Notes: a model not told the origin generated them from the sequence alone. A DNA stretch of 64,000 nt from DASQMT01 sp963827335 (GCA_963827335.1 CAWHAP010000013.1:124001-188000); one strand, 5' to 3'. Shown: positions 1 to 8,777, counted from the stretch's first letter. Translations and numbers: made by a program.

Positions 1-1872
1 TGATCGGCGATGGAACGCGGCGAAGTGCGCCAGCCGTATCCCGGTCAGCTTCGACTCGGGGGTCCAGTCACCGGGCTCGGTCACCGGCTTCTCGTCGAGC
101 AGCGGGCAAGGGCTGGAGGGGGTGAGCTGCGCGAAGGCGATCCGCTGGCCGTCGTCGATGTCGCGCTCCATCGCGAACGCGCGCCGGACGACCTCGATGC
201 CGAGCACCCGCTCGAGGAACCGCTCGACCATGTCGTCGGTGAGGTCCGGGCCCTCCCAGCTCGGGCCGAAGAGCGCCGCGCCGATGACCGAGCCCGGCCG
301 GGCGTCAAGTTGGCGCCGCACGGCGAACATCGTCTGCGCCGTCGCGACCACCTCCCGGCGCAGCGCGCCCTCGTCCCAGGGCAGCGTCGCGGAGAGCCGG
401 CTCATCGCCGCGGCGGGGTCGGCGCCGTCGGCGATGGCCTGCAGCGGCTCCTTGATCCGCTCGTCGCCGAGGGCCTCCCGTCGCCGGGCCTCCGAGACGG
501 TGACCGTGTCGTCGATCGCCGCGCGTGCCGCGAGCAGGGCGGCGTGATCCTCGGCTGGGCGCGTGCGGAGCGCCTCGCGGATGAGGTCGATCGCCAGGTG
601 GTGCACGCGGCGCGCCGCTTGCACTCCCCAACCCCATTCCCCCGGCGCCGGCGGGTGCAGGGTCTGCGGGATCCACGGCAGCTCGTACTCCGTACCCAGC
701 GCATCCCACACCTTCCGTGCGGGGGCGGCGATGAGCTCGCGCAGGGAGACGAGCCGGCGGCGGTCGCGGTAGACGCCGAGCAGCGCGGCCGCGGCCTCCT
801 GGAGCGTTGCGAGGTCGAGCCGGAGCAGGGCGAGCTCCGCCGCGTAGGTCGGCTCTCCGCGCCAGCTCGCGTCCTCGAGCGCCTTGAGCTGGTCGGCGAA
901 CGGTGCCTTGCGGGGGATCCCGAGGACGTTGGCCAGCACGCGCGGCAGGCGCGGCTCGAACTTCGCCTCGGGGTCGTGCTCGTCCTCCGGAAGCGGCTCG
1001 GTGACGTCCTTGGGCTCGCCGTTGACGTAGCACAGGTAGCGCTTCACGTAGCCCCGTGCGGGCCGGGCCTTGATCAGGTCGATCGCCGCCGCGATCGGTG
1101 CGTTGTCCAGCAGGCCGCCGTCGATGACCGAGCGCTCCTCGGTGAACCCCGCCAGGGCCATCGCTCCCGGCTCGTCCACCTTGAACGGCTCGAAGGCGAG
1201 TGGGAACGAGGCAGACGAGCGCGCGGCGGCCGCGAGCTTCCCCGCGGTGTAGTGCGAGTTCTCGCGGAAGCGGAAGCGCGCACGGTACTCGAGCGCCGTG
1301 ATCTCCCCGCCCCAGACGTCGGCGAAACGCCGCCCGGCGCCCGCCACGTCGGTCGTCGTGACGTCGAGGAAGGGCGGGGGCTCCAGCACGGGCGGCTCGA
1401 CCGCCGGGGCGTTGAGCGGTTCGGGATCGACCTCGGTGCGGTCCTCCCACCGGATCGCGTCGAACGTCCGCAGGAGCTCGGTGTGGAAGTAGACGCCGCT
1501 CATCAGCGAGAACGGGTCGCCGAGGGTCAGCGGATGGAGCAGGCGGGACGCGTCGCCGAGCTCGAGCCAGCGCGTGCGCAGGTAGTCCGGGTGAAGGCGA
1601 CGTCTCCCGACGCTCGCCGCCGCCAGCAGCGCGCCGTTGATCCCGCCGGCGCTCGAGCCGCTCATCACGTCGACGACGAGGCGGCGATCCAGTGCCCCGC
1701 AGATGGCGGCGTACACGGAACGGGTCGGGAAGCCCTCGATCACCTCGGGACCGAGGTCCGCCCGGCGGGCGCAGTCGATCTCGACGGCGCTGCCGCCCAT
1801 CCAGATCGCGAGGCTCACGCCGCCGTTGAGCGCCATGGCGACGCGAACCTCTTCCACGCTGCGGTCGCCCAT
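1..1872 (-). CDS. Patatin-like phospholipase/acyl hydrolase (3' end outside window)
   Basis: Reads leftward from an ATG at 1872 to the window edge without a stop, giving the first 624 residues. The N-terminus carries an oxyanion-type NGG region (about residues 16-27), then a GSSAGG nucleophile elbow (about 72-77), and a DGGLLDNAP catalytic-Asp motif near residue 249, the Ser-Asp dyad of patatins. The last visible residues (KLTGIRLAHFAAF) match a stretch typical of long actinobacterial patatin-like proteins of about 1000 residues, so roughly the last third is missing. Expected to cleave acyl esters of lipids. The high GC makes a long open frame on the opposite strand; it is a shadow. Confidence 0.85.
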   Translation of the reverse strand, partial: MGDRSVEEVRVAMALNGGVSLAIWMGGSAVEIDCARRADLGPEVIEGFPTRSVYAAICGALDRRLVVDVMSGSSAGGINGALLAAASVGRRRLHPDYLRTRWLELGDASRLLHPLTLGDPFSLMSGVYFHTELLRTFDAIRWEDRTEVDPEPLNAPAVEPPVLEPPPFLDVTTTDVAGAGRRFADVWGGEITALEYRARFRFRENSHYTAGKLAAAARSSASFPLAFEPFKVDEPGAMALAGFTEERSVIDGGLLDNAPIAAAIDLIKARPARGYVKRYLCYVNGEPKDVTEPLPEDEHDPEAKFEPRLPRVLANVLGIPRKAPFADQLKALEDASWRGEPTYAAELALLRLDLATLQEAAAALLGVYRDRRRLVSLRELIAAPARKVWDALGTEYELPWIPQTLHPPAPGEWGWGVQAARRVHHLAIDLIREALRTRPAEDHAALLAARAAIDDTVTVSEARRREALGDERIKEPLQAIADGADPAAAMSRLSATLPWDEGALRREVVATAQTMFAVRRQLDARPGSVIGAALFGPSWEGPDLTDDMVERFLERVLGIEVVRRAFAMERDIDDGQRIAFAQLTPSSPCPLLDEKPVTEPGDWTPESKLTGIRLAHFAAFHRRS

Positions 1873-1940
1873 CGCGCAGACCCTCTCACTGTCGCCGCTT
1901 GGCGATCAAGGGGCCGCGGGCGACATCGACGCGCGGGGCC

Positions 1941-2594
1941 TCAGGCGGCGGCGGGCGCCGGCTCGAGCGCGCCCGCTGCCTCGTCCGCCGCGTGGGCCGA
2001 CGACCGCCGCGGCGTGAGCAGCGCCAGCGCAGCGCCCAGGGCGAGCACGACGACGGCGACCGGGAGCGCCGCGGCGACGCCGTCGGCGAACGCCTGCGGG
2101 CTCTCGTAGCCGCCGTTGGCGGCGAACACGGAGGCGAGCATGGCGACGCCGAGGACGGCACCGGTCTCCCGGATGGCGTTCGTCGCCCCGGACGCCTTGC
2201 CGGCGTCCTGCGGCCGGACCGCGGCGAGCACCGCCTCGGGCGCGGTCGGGAACACGAGCGCCATGCCGGCGCCGGTGATCGCGAACGGGCCGATCAGCTC
2301 GACGTACCGGCTCATGAGGAAGATCGCGCCGAAGGCCCCGAAGAACATCGCGAACGAGAGCCCGTTCGCCGCGTTGAACGCCCGCGAGCCGAACAGCCGC
2401 AGAGGGAGCATCGGAGCACGGGCCCTGGACTAGCCGTTGACCGTCCACTCCAGGGCCTCGAGCGAGCCCCCGAGATCGAGCCGGATGGAGTGCAGCGCGA
2501 CTCCGACCACGAGACTGTCGAGCGCGGTCATGAACAGTGCCGCTCCTGTGATGCCGAGCGTCCAGCGAGCTCTCGACGCAGGTGAAAGCGCCAT
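1941..2594 (-). pseudogene. MFS drug-efflux transporter remnant with internal deletion
   Basis: An ATG at 2594 starts a typical DHA2-family N-terminus (first TM with MTALDSLVVGVAL, ending EWTVNG), then an in-frame TAG at 2430-2432. The same frame continues directly into SRARAPMLPLRLFGSRAF and the C-terminal TM helices, stopping at 1941. Intact DHA2 transporters are about 450-500 residues; here the part after WTVN up to the loop before the C-terminal half is missing. The simplest reading is one internal deletion whose junction created the stop. A 156-residue ORF from the internal ATG at 2411 could still be translated, but a functional transporter is unlikely. Confidence 0.8.
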
Positions 2595-2681
2595 GGATCG
2601 TCAACCCCTCTCGTACGTCCGCCCGTCCATGGCACGACCGTATGGCGGGCGGTATGACACCGCGTCGGGGAGCACCCCGAA

Positions 2682-2893
2682 CTAGGTCCCCTGACGCTCG
2701 ACCGTCGCCGCGATCAAGGCGAGCCGATCCGGCTCGGCCCGGTCGCCGGCACGCTCGCGGTAGACCGCATCGACCGTGGTGACGATCCGCTCGGGATCCG
2801 ACCACTCCGCATAGCCGGAGAGATCGATGTCGCGCGCCGCCTCCCGCGCCGGCACGCCCGCGTCGAAGGCACGGGCGTGGACGCGTAGGATGG
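2682..2893 (-). pseudogene. MBL-fold hydrolase C-terminal fragment
   Basis: The minus-strand frame ending at the TAG at 2682 reads as the C-terminal helix region of an MBL-fold hydrolase: residues such as GYAEWSDPERIVTTVDAVYRE resemble the D-F-A-D-W-P-x-x-E-R-I-V-V-N end of that family. No metal-binding motif or start codon precedes it; the next gene begins at 2901 on the other strand. I read it as a leftover of a deleted gene, next to the deleted MFS gene. The match is from memory of the family, so the family name is moderately sure. Confidence 0.5.
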
Positions 2894-2900
2894 CGGGCCC

Positions 2901-3692
2901 GTGCCCGAGCTCTCGGATGCCGTCGCCGCGCCCGAGGCGCTGGTCGCATCGGGCTTCGCGACCCTCCCCGGCCCGTTCACCACGGTCGACGCGGCGTTCG
3001 CGGCTGCGCGAGCGGTGCTTGAGGCCCGCCCCGCCGACGCCCGGTTCCCACCGCTCGAGGTCATCGGCGACTACGTCATCCCACCCGCCGGCGGTCCGCC
3101 GAGCCGTGACTTCCAGACCCTGCACTTCGACTTCGGCCTGCCGGTGAACCCGGTCGGTCCGAGCGACGTCGCGCGCTACACGGCACTGCACATCCCGGAG
3201 GGCACGCCGCCCAGCACGGCGATCACGCGGCTCGTCCCGCTCGCCGCGCTGCTGCGGCAGCGGTCCTGGCCCGGCGAGGACCGGCTGCGCGCACGACTCG
3301 TCGCCTACGGGCACACCCACGGCGCCTGGGCCGATGCCGACGGCTACACGGAGGGGAGCCTCGCGCGGATCGTCGAGGGAGCCGACGGCCGCACGCCGCG
3401 CCTCCCGAGCGTCAAGGTCGTGCCGGACTTCCTCTGCGGCACCGAGTTCCGCACGCTCACCGCCGAGGTCGAGTTCCTCCGCTCGCACGGACTCGACGTC
3501 GGCGTCGTCGAGATCGGGATCCGGATCGGGCCCGGCCGCGTCGCCGTGTTCGACAACCTCGCGCTCGCGCACGGCCGCCGCGGCGCCCGCAAGCCCGGCG
3601 AGCTCCACCAGCGCGTGTACGGCCATCGCGCGCTCGACGTCGGCCGGCAGCGCCTCCTCCGGGACGAGGTCCTGAGCGCGTTCGACGCCTGA
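2901..3692 (+). CDS. TauD-like Fe(II)/2-oxoglutarate oxygenase
   Basis: 263 residues from a GTG at 2901. An H-x-D motif (LHFD, about residue 74) and a distal His with a following Arg (NLALAHGRRG, then HQRVYGHR, near 220-240) are the facial-triad and 2OG-binding layout of the TauD/clavaminate-synthase-like superfamily. Probably a cytosolic hydroxylase of a small molecule; the substrate cannot be inferred. Single gene between a decayed region and the DM13 gene. A TAGGAT at 2887-2892, 8 nt before the GTG, could be a -10 for a short-leader transcript. Confidence 0.6.
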   Translation: MPELSDAVAAPEALVASGFATLPGPFTTVDAAFAAARAVLEARPADARFPPLEVIGDYVIPPAGGPPSRDFQTLHFDFGLPVNPVGPSDVARYTALHIPEGTPPSTAITRLVPLAALLRQRSWPGEDRLRARLVAYGHTHGAWADADGYTEGSLARIVEGADGRTPRLPSVKVVPDFLCGTEFRTLTAEVEFLRSHGLDVGVVEIGIRIGPGRVAVFDNLALAHGRRGARKPGELHQRVYGHRALDVGRQRLLRDEVLSAFDA

Positions 3693-3718
3693 CGCGGCCG
3701 ATCCTCGCGGACGCCGCC

Positions 3719-3746
3719 GTAACGAATCGCGGGCTTTCGCGACTGA
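3719..3746 (+). promoter_or_regulatory. ECF-type promoter, GTAAC-N16-CGACTGA
   Basis: GTAAC at 3719-3723, exactly 16 nt, then CGACTGA at 3740-3746, 6 nt before the ATG of the DM13 gene at 3753. One of eight copies of the same bipartite motif in this region; its spacing fits an ECF sigma promoter and its position implies a leaderless or nearly leaderless mRNA. Confidence 0.7.
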
Positions 3747-3752
3747 CGGAGC

Positions 3753-4409
3753 ATGCTCCTGCTCCGGTTCGCATCGCTCCTCGCCACGGCGGCCGTCGTC
3801 GCCTTCGGCGTCTGGGTCGCCGGAGGCTGGATCTCCGACGACTTCCGCGTCTCCATGGCCTTGACGGCCGCGTGGCTCGCGTTGGCCGCCGCCGGCTGCC
3901 TGCTGATCGCCCGCCGATCCAGGCTGGTCCGCGTGCCGGTGGCGCTCGGCTACCTCCTGACCGCCGCCGTGATCGGCGCCTATCTCGGGGCGACGACGCT
4001 GCGCGACCGTGTCGTCGACGAGCAGGTCGTCATGGCGGTCCCGGCCGCCGAGGCAACCGCGCCCGACCGGCGCGAGCCGGCCCGCGACGTCGAGCTGCTC
4101 CGTGCGCGCTTCCACTCCCACGAGCACGCCACGGACGGGACGGCGGCGGTCGTGCGCCTCGCCGACGGCCGCCGCTTCGTGACCCTCACGGGATTCGCGA
4201 CGTCGCCCGGCCCCGATCTGCGCGTCCGGCTGGTGCCCGGCGACTCCGCCGACGGCGGCGCGCCGGGGAACGTCGATCTCGGCGCCCTGAAGGGCAACCG
4301 CGGCGATCAGCAGTACGCGATCCCGGCGAGCGTCCGTGTGAGCGGCCGCACGCTCGTGATCTGGTGCCGCGCGTTCAGCGCCCCGTTCGGCAGCGCGCAC
4401 CTGGCCTGA
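3753..4409 (+). CDS. Membrane-anchored DM13-domain protein
   Basis: 218 residues. Three hydrophobic segments in the first 90 residues are followed by a DM13 domain (about 115-218): F-H-S-x-E-H-x-T-x-G-T-A near the start, GPDLRVRL, VDLGALKGNRGDQQYAIP and IWCRAFSAPFG at the end. DM13 domains are predicted redox/electron-transfer modules with one conserved Cys, here in IWC. The domain would lie outside the membrane. Preceded by an ECF-type promoter 6 nt upstream and followed after 41 bp by an SDR gene in the same direction, probably co-transcribed. Confidence 0.8.
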   Translation: MLLLRFASLLATAAVVAFGVWVAGGWISDDFRVSMALTAAWLALAAAGCLLIARRSRLVRVPVALGYLLTAAVIGAYLGATTLRDRVVDEQVVMAVPAAEATAPDRREPARDVELLRARFHSHEHATDGTAAVVRLADGRRFVTLTGFATSPGPDLRVRLVPGDSADGGAPGNVDLGALKGNRGDQQYAIPASVRVSGRTLVIWCRAFSAPFGSAHLA

Positions 4410-4450
4410 CGCGGTTGACGCGCCGAGCGCGCGTGCGCGAGGGTCGGCCG

Positions 4451-5209
4451 ATGGACCGCCGGTTCGAGGGACGACGGGCGCTCGTCACGGGGGCGGCGAG
4501 CGGGATCGGACGGGCCACCGCCGAACGCCTGGCCGCCGAGGGGGCGCGGGTCGGGGTGCTCGACGTCGACGGCGACGCCGCAGCGGCAGTGGCGAGCGCG
4601 CTCGGCGCGGCGGCGCTGGCGCTCGAGGCCGACGTCGCCGACGAGGAGGCCGTGGAGCGCGCCTTCGCGGAGGCGTGCGCGGCGTGGGGAGGACTCGACG
4701 TCGTGATCGCCAACGCCGCGACGCAGCTGACCGGGCACGACGACCGCGCCGACCGGCTCGCGCTCGCAACCTGGAAACGCACCGTCGACGTGAACCTCAC
4801 GGGCGCCTTCCTCACCCTCAAGCACGGCTCGCGTGCGCTGCTGCCCGGCGACGGGGGAGCGATCGTGTGCACCGGCTCCCCGGCCGGTCACTACGGCATC
4901 GCGCCCGGGCTGGACGCGTACTCGGCGTCGAAGGCCGGCGTCGCCGGGCTGGTGCGCGTGGCGGCGATCGACTTCGCCCCGCACGGCATCCGCGTCAACG
5001 GCGTGCTGCCGGGGATCACGGAGACGCCGATGAACCACTGGTGGCTCGAGGACGACGGGGCGCGGCAGGAGATGGCCGCGCGCATCCCGCTCGGGCGCCC
5101 CGCACAGCCGCACGAGGTCGCGGCCGTGATCGCGTTCCTCGCGTCGGACGAGGCCGCCTACGTGACCGGCGCGCTCTGGACGGTCGACGGCGGCCTCACC
5201 GCGCAGTGA
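4451..5209 (+). CDS. Short-chain dehydrogenase/reductase (SDR)
   Basis: 252 residues from the ATG at 4451. Classical SDR features: TGAASGIG nucleotide-binding loop near residue 13, a NAA motif in the usual NAG position, catalytic Tyr-x3-Lys in YSASKAG, and a PG-x-x-x-T-P motif after the active site. The family oxidises or reduces alcohols/ketones with NAD(P)H. The usual active-site Ser before the Tyr is in GSPAG. Substrate unknown. Ends overlap by 14 bp with the convergent peroxiredoxin gene. Confidence 0.8.
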   Translation: MDRRFEGRRALVTGAASGIGRATAERLAAEGARVGVLDVDGDAAAAVASALGAAALALEADVADEEAVERAFAEACAAWGGLDVVIANAATQLTGHDDRADRLALATWKRTVDVNLTGAFLTLKHGSRALLPGDGGAIVCTGSPAGHYGIAPGLDAYSASKAGVAGLVRVAAIDFAPHGIRVNGVLPGITETPMNHWWLEDDGARQEMAARIPLGRPAQPHEVAAVIAFLASDEAAYVTGALWTVDGGLTAQ

Positions 5210-5747
5210 AGCGGTCCCGGGCCTGCGCTTCCCGGTCCGGCCGGATCGCGCGCGCGATGTCGCGCATGTCCTGGCGCAGCTCCTCGTCCGTCGGCTGCCC
5301 CCAGTACCGGTCGCCGTCATAGGAGCGGTGGATCGTGAGGTCGGGGAAGAGGGTGAACACGGCCGGCAGGTAGGGGTGGTGGACCGTGTCGGTCGTCTCT
5401 CGCAGTCCCAGCTCCTCCTGCACGCTGTGGTCGGCGTCGGAGAGGAAGGTCCAGCGCGCGCCGAGCCCGGCGCGCAGGGCGGCCGCGACCTCGGGCGCGT
5501 CGGCGCTCGCGGAGACGAGCCGTGCGCCGGCGACCTCGACGTCATCCTGTAGGCGCACGAGGCGGCGGAAGAACGCCTGCTCCTTCGGACACCACCAGCC
5601 GCGGTAGAAGTGGAGGATCACCGGGTCGCCGGCCACGAGCGCCCTGAGGCTTCGCCGGTCGCCGGCGTGGTCGAGCAGCTCGATGTCCGGGAACGTCCGG
5701 CCGGTGGCGGGACGGCGGTCGCTCGTCCTGGGGGCGTGAAGAGGCAC
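5196..5747 (-). CDS. Peroxiredoxin-like (AhpC/TSA family) protein
   Basis: 183 residues from a GTG at 5747. Thioredoxin fold with FPDIELLDHAGD near residue 19 and the peroxidatic Cys in GWWCPKEQ (about C53), in the usual P/G-x-C context though the canonical T-x-x-C threonine is replaced by Trp. No second Cys is seen in the usual resolving positions, so a 1-Cys mechanism is likely. Expected to reduce peroxides in the cytosol. An ECF-type promoter lies 5 nt before the start, which supports the GTG chosen and fits an oxidative-stress role. Confidence 0.75.
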   Translation of the reverse strand: MPLHAPRTSDRRPATGRTFPDIELLDHAGDRRSLRALVAGDPVILHFYRGWWCPKEQAFFRRLVRLQDDVEVAGARLVSASADAPEVAAALRAGLGARWTFLSDADHSVQEELGLRETTDTVHHPYLPAVFTLFPDLTIHRSYDGDRYWGQPTDEELRQDMRDIARAIRPDREAQARDRFTAR

Positions 5748-5752
5748 GTCGC

Positions 5753-5780
5753 CCAGTCACGGTCGAAGGGACCCCGTTAC
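5753..5780 (-). promoter_or_regulatory. ECF-type promoter, GTAAC-N16-TGACTGG
   Basis: On the minus strand GTAAC at 5780-5776, 16 nt, then TGACTGG at 5759-5753, 5 nt before the GTG of the peroxiredoxin gene (5747). Same motif and spacing as the other seven copies. Confidence 0.7.
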
Positions 5781-5781
5781 A

Positions 5782-5799
5782 GGATCACCCGGGTGATCC
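5782..5799. promoter_or_regulatory. 18-bp perfect palindrome in divergent promoter region
   Basis: GGATCACCCGGGTGATCC is a perfect 18-bp palindrome that begins 1 bp outside the GTAAC element of the peroxiredoxin promoter, between that gene and the divergent ECF sigma gene. A further CGGGTGAT half-site follows at about 5805-5812. Likely a dimeric regulator site; the regulator is not identified. Confidence 0.45.
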
Positions 5800-5845
5800 G
5801 CGCGCGGGTGATGACGCGGGACCGGATCCGGCCGAGAGTCTCCCC

Positions 5846-6499
5846 ATGGTCGAGCCGTCGCTGGTTCCCACCGAGGACGAGCTGCTCGTCGCCCGCCTGC
5901 GCTCCGGTGACGAGCGCGCGTTCATGGATCTCGTCGAGACCTACGGATCGCTCATGCTGCACCTGGCGCTCGGCCATGTGCGCACGCCGTCGGTCGCCGA
6001 GGAGGTCGTCCAGGAGGCCTGGGTCGGCGTCCTGAGCGGCCTGGACCGGTTCGAGGGACGCTCGTCGCTGAAGACCTGGATCATGCGCATCGTGGTCAAC
6101 CGGGCCAAGACGCGCGGTGAGCGCGAGGCTCGCTGCGTGCCCTTCTCCAGCCTCGCCGAGCCCGACGAGCCCGGCGCCGCGGTGGATCCCGCCCGGTTCC
6201 TGCCCGACGACCATCCTCGCTGGCCTGGACACTGGGCGGTGCCGCCGCAGAGCTGGGCGTCGGTGCCGGAGGAGCGTCTCGCGGCCCGCGAGACGATGGA
6301 GCTGATCCGCGGCGCGATCCGCGCGCTTCCTGCACGCCAGCAGCAGGTGATCGTGCTGCGCGACATGGAGGGGTGGGAGGCCGACGAGGTCTGCGATCTC
6401 CTCGGCGTGAGCGAGGGCAACCAGCGCGTGCTGCTCCACCGTGCACGCTCGAAGGTCCGGGCCGAGCTGGAGTGCTACCTGGAGCCGATCACGGGCTAG
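5846..6499 (+). CDS. ECF RNA polymerase sigma factor
   Basis: 217 residues. Sigma-70 region 2 lies at about 10-85 (LRSGDERAFMDLVETYG, then EEVVQEAWVGVL, LKTWIMRIVVNRAKTR) and region 4 at about 150-210 (LPARQQQVIVLRDMEGWEADEVCDLLGVSEGNQRVLLHRARSKVR). A ~50-residue linker joins them. Closely similar to the sigma factor at 15468-16073, including the EGNQRVLLHRAR motif. Its likely anti-sigma partner is the zinc-finger protein at 8778, separated by a LuxR gene. A candidate for the sigma factor that reads the GTAAC promoters. Confidence 0.9.
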   Translation: MVEPSLVPTEDELLVARLRSGDERAFMDLVETYGSLMLHLALGHVRTPSVAEEVVQEAWVGVLSGLDRFEGRSSLKTWIMRIVVNRAKTRGEREARCVPFSSLAEPDEPGAAVDPARFLPDDHPRWPGHWAVPPQSWASVPEERLAARETMELIRGAIRALPARQQQVIVLRDMEGWEADEVCDLLGVSEGNQRVLLHRARSKVRAELECYLEPITG

Positions 6500-6522
6500 C
6501 GGAGCCGGTATGGTCGGACGCG

Positions 6523-8742
6523 ATGGCCGATCCCAGTGCGGCGTGGTCCCCGGACGGCGTGCTCGCCGTCACGAAGTTCCACGTCCCCGAACGCCGGCCG
6601 GGGCATGTGGCGCGCGACGATCTCGTCGGCCTGCTGCGCGCGGATCGCCACGCGAAGCTCGCCCTCGTCTCGGCGCCGCCGGGCGCGGGGAAGACGACGC
6701 TGCTCGCCGAGTGGGTCGCGTCCGCCGCCGAGGACCGTCGGTTCGCCTGGCTGTCGCTCGATCCGGAGGACGCGGATCCGGTGCGGTTCTGGGCCTGCAT
6801 GGTCGTCGCGATCCGCACCGTGAGCCCCGGCTTCGGCGAGCGGACCCTCGGCGCGCTCCGCTCGTCGCACGGGCGCGTGCTCGACGTGGTCGTCCCGCTG
6901 CTCGTGAACGAGGCGGCGGAGCTGCCCACCGAGGTGGTGCTGGTGCTCGACGACCTGCACGCGGTGACCCACCCCGCCGTCCACGGCTCGCTCGCGTTCC
7001 TGATCGATCGGCTTCCCGCCCGGCTGCGCCTCGCCGTGGCGACGCGCGGCGATCCGCCCCTGCCGCTCGCCCGCTGGCGCGCACGCGGCGAGGTCACCGA
7101 GGTCCGCGCACCCGAGCTGCGACTCGACGATCAGGAGGCGGCGAGCCTGCTGCACGACCGGTTCGGCATCGAGCTCGAGGCGACCCAGCTGTCGCGGCTG
7201 CAGGCGCGGACGGAGGGCTGGGCGGCCGGCTTGCAGCTCGCGGCGCTGTCGTTGCGCCGCGGCGTCGACGTCGAGGCGCTGCTCGACTCGTTCGGCGCCG
7301 GCAACCGGCCCCTGCTCGAGTACCTGGCGCGCGAGGTCCTCGACGCGCAGGAGCCGGACGTCCGCCGGTTCCTGCTCGAGACCTCGGTGCTGGCCAGGAT
7401 GTCCGGTCCCCTCTGCGATGCGGTCACCGGCTCGACCGGGTCCGCGACCCGGCTGGAGGAGCTCGACCGCCGCAACCTCCTGGTCGTCCCGCTCGATGCC
7501 CGGCGGCGCTGGTGGCGCTACCACCACCTGTTCGGCGAGCTGCTGCGACACGAGCTGGGCGACGGCGACGGGGTGGCCGAGCTGCACCGGCGGGCAGCGG
7601 CCTGGCACCGCGCCCAGGGCCTCGGGGCCGAGGCGATCCGGCACGCGCTCGCCGCCGGCGAGCACGCGCTCGCCGCCGAGCTGGTCGCCGAGCACTGGAG
7701 CACCGCGTTCAACCGCGGCGAGCTGGCCACGGTGGACGCCTGGCTCGCCGAGCTGCCGCCTGCGCTCCTGGTATCCGACGAGAGGCTGTGGCTCGCGCGG
7801 CTGTGGACGGCCATGGACCGCGGTGAGCTCGTGCAGGCCCGGGCGCTGCTGGAGCGGGCGGAGCGCGAGGCGCTCCCGGCCGTCCGCGAGTGGGCGCCGG
7901 TGCTGCAGGGGCTGCATGCGTTCAAGCGGGGTGACCTCGGCGCCGCCCGTGCGCACGTCGCCGATCGCGGCCTGCTGACCGGCACCGCGTTCCGGCGGAC
8001 GACCACGCGGCTCGTCCGCGGCGTCACCGCCCACGCCGCCGGGGAGGACGGTGCGTCGGAGGAGTTCACGGCGGCCGCCGATCTCGCGGCCGACGACGCG
8101 AACGGCCTCGGCACGGCGTACGCGCTCGGGCACCTGTCACTCGTGGCCGCGGAGCGCGGCGATCTCGCGACGGCCGGCGCCGAGCTCGAGCGGCTGGATG
8201 CCCTGGTCGCGCGCGATCGGGCGATCGACGAGCACTTCGTGGCGTTCGCGGGCGAGCTGGCGCGCGCGGAGATCGCCCAGCGCGTCGGCGCGTACGAGCG
8301 GGCCGCCTCCGCGCTGGAGCGCGCGGTGGAGCTCACGCGCCGGGGTGCCGGCCGGCTGGAGCAGGCCGCCGCGCTCGTCGAGCTGGGCCGGCTGGCCTGG
8401 GCCCGCGGGCGGCGCGACGACGCCCGCCGGCTCGCCCGTGAGGCGCGGCGCATCGTCGACGACTGCCCCGATCCCGGACGCGTCGCGCGCCGGCTGGCCG
8501 AGCTCGAGCTGCGGACCGAGCTGCGCCAGGCGGCGCCCATGACCGTGGCCGACGATCTCAGCGAGAGCGAGCTCGCGGTCCTGCGCCTGCTCCCCACGGA
8601 GCTGTCCAACCGGGAGATCGGCGAAGAGCTGTTCGTCTCCGTCAACACCGTCAAGACGCACGTGCGCAGCATCTACGGCAAGCTGCGTGCGCGCTCGCGC
8701 GAGCAGGCCGTCGGCCGGGCGCGCGAGATCGGATTGCTGTAG
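6523..8742 (+). CDS. MalT-type LuxR-family ATPase transcriptional regulator
   Basis: 739 residues from the ATG at 6523 (the ATG at 6510 is out of frame). Walker A APPGAGKTT near residues 51-59, Walker B VVLVLDDLH near 144-152, a long helical TPR-like middle region, and a C-terminal LuxR HTH (about 675-739: LPTELSNREIGEELFVSVNTVKTHVRS). MalT-like STAND proteins bind an inducer and ATP and activate transcription. Lies between an ECF sigma gene and the likely anti-sigma gene, 23 bp after the sigma stop, so it is probably co-transcribed with the sigma factor. Confidence 0.85.
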   Translation: MADPSAAWSPDGVLAVTKFHVPERRPGHVARDDLVGLLRADRHAKLALVSAPPGAGKTTLLAEWVASAAEDRRFAWLSLDPEDADPVRFWACMVVAIRTVSPGFGERTLGALRSSHGRVLDVVVPLLVNEAAELPTEVVLVLDDLHAVTHPAVHGSLAFLIDRLPARLRLAVATRGDPPLPLARWRARGEVTEVRAPELRLDDQEAASLLHDRFGIELEATQLSRLQARTEGWAAGLQLAALSLRRGVDVEALLDSFGAGNRPLLEYLAREVLDAQEPDVRRFLLETSVLARMSGPLCDAVTGSTGSATRLEELDRRNLLVVPLDARRRWWRYHHLFGELLRHELGDGDGVAELHRRAAAWHRAQGLGAEAIRHALAAGEHALAAELVAEHWSTAFNRGELATVDAWLAELPPALLVSDERLWLARLWTAMDRGELVQARALLERAEREALPAVREWAPVLQGLHAFKRGDLGAARAHVADRGLLTGTAFRRTTTRLVRGVTAHAAGEDGASEEFTAAADLAADDANGLGTAYALGHLSLVAAERGDLATAGAELERLDALVARDRAIDEHFVAFAGELARAEIAQRVGAYERAASALERAVELTRRGAGRLEQAAALVELGRLAWARGRRDDARRLAREARRIVDDCPDPGRVARRLAELELRTELRQAAPMTVADDLSESELAVLRLLPTELSNREIGEELFVSVNTVKTHVRSIYGKLRARSREQAVGRAREIGLL

Positions 8743-8744
8743 CT

Positions 8745-8772
8745 GTAACGCCGGCGCCGCTCGCGAGACAGT
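8745..8772 (+). promoter_or_regulatory. ECF-type promoter, GTAAC-N16-AGACAGT
   Basis: GTAAC at 8745-8749, 16 nt, AGACAGT at 8766-8772, 5 nt before the ATG of the anti-sigma gene (8778). This would give the sigma system feedback through its own anti-sigma factor. Confidence 0.65.
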
Positions 8773-8777
8773 GCGCC

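Noticed and set aside
10..2109. Long open frame on the + strand (699 codons) over the patatin gene
   Set aside because: Antisense shadow of high-GC codons; its translation is Arg/Gly/Glu-rich without any family motif, while the minus frame carries the patatin motifs.
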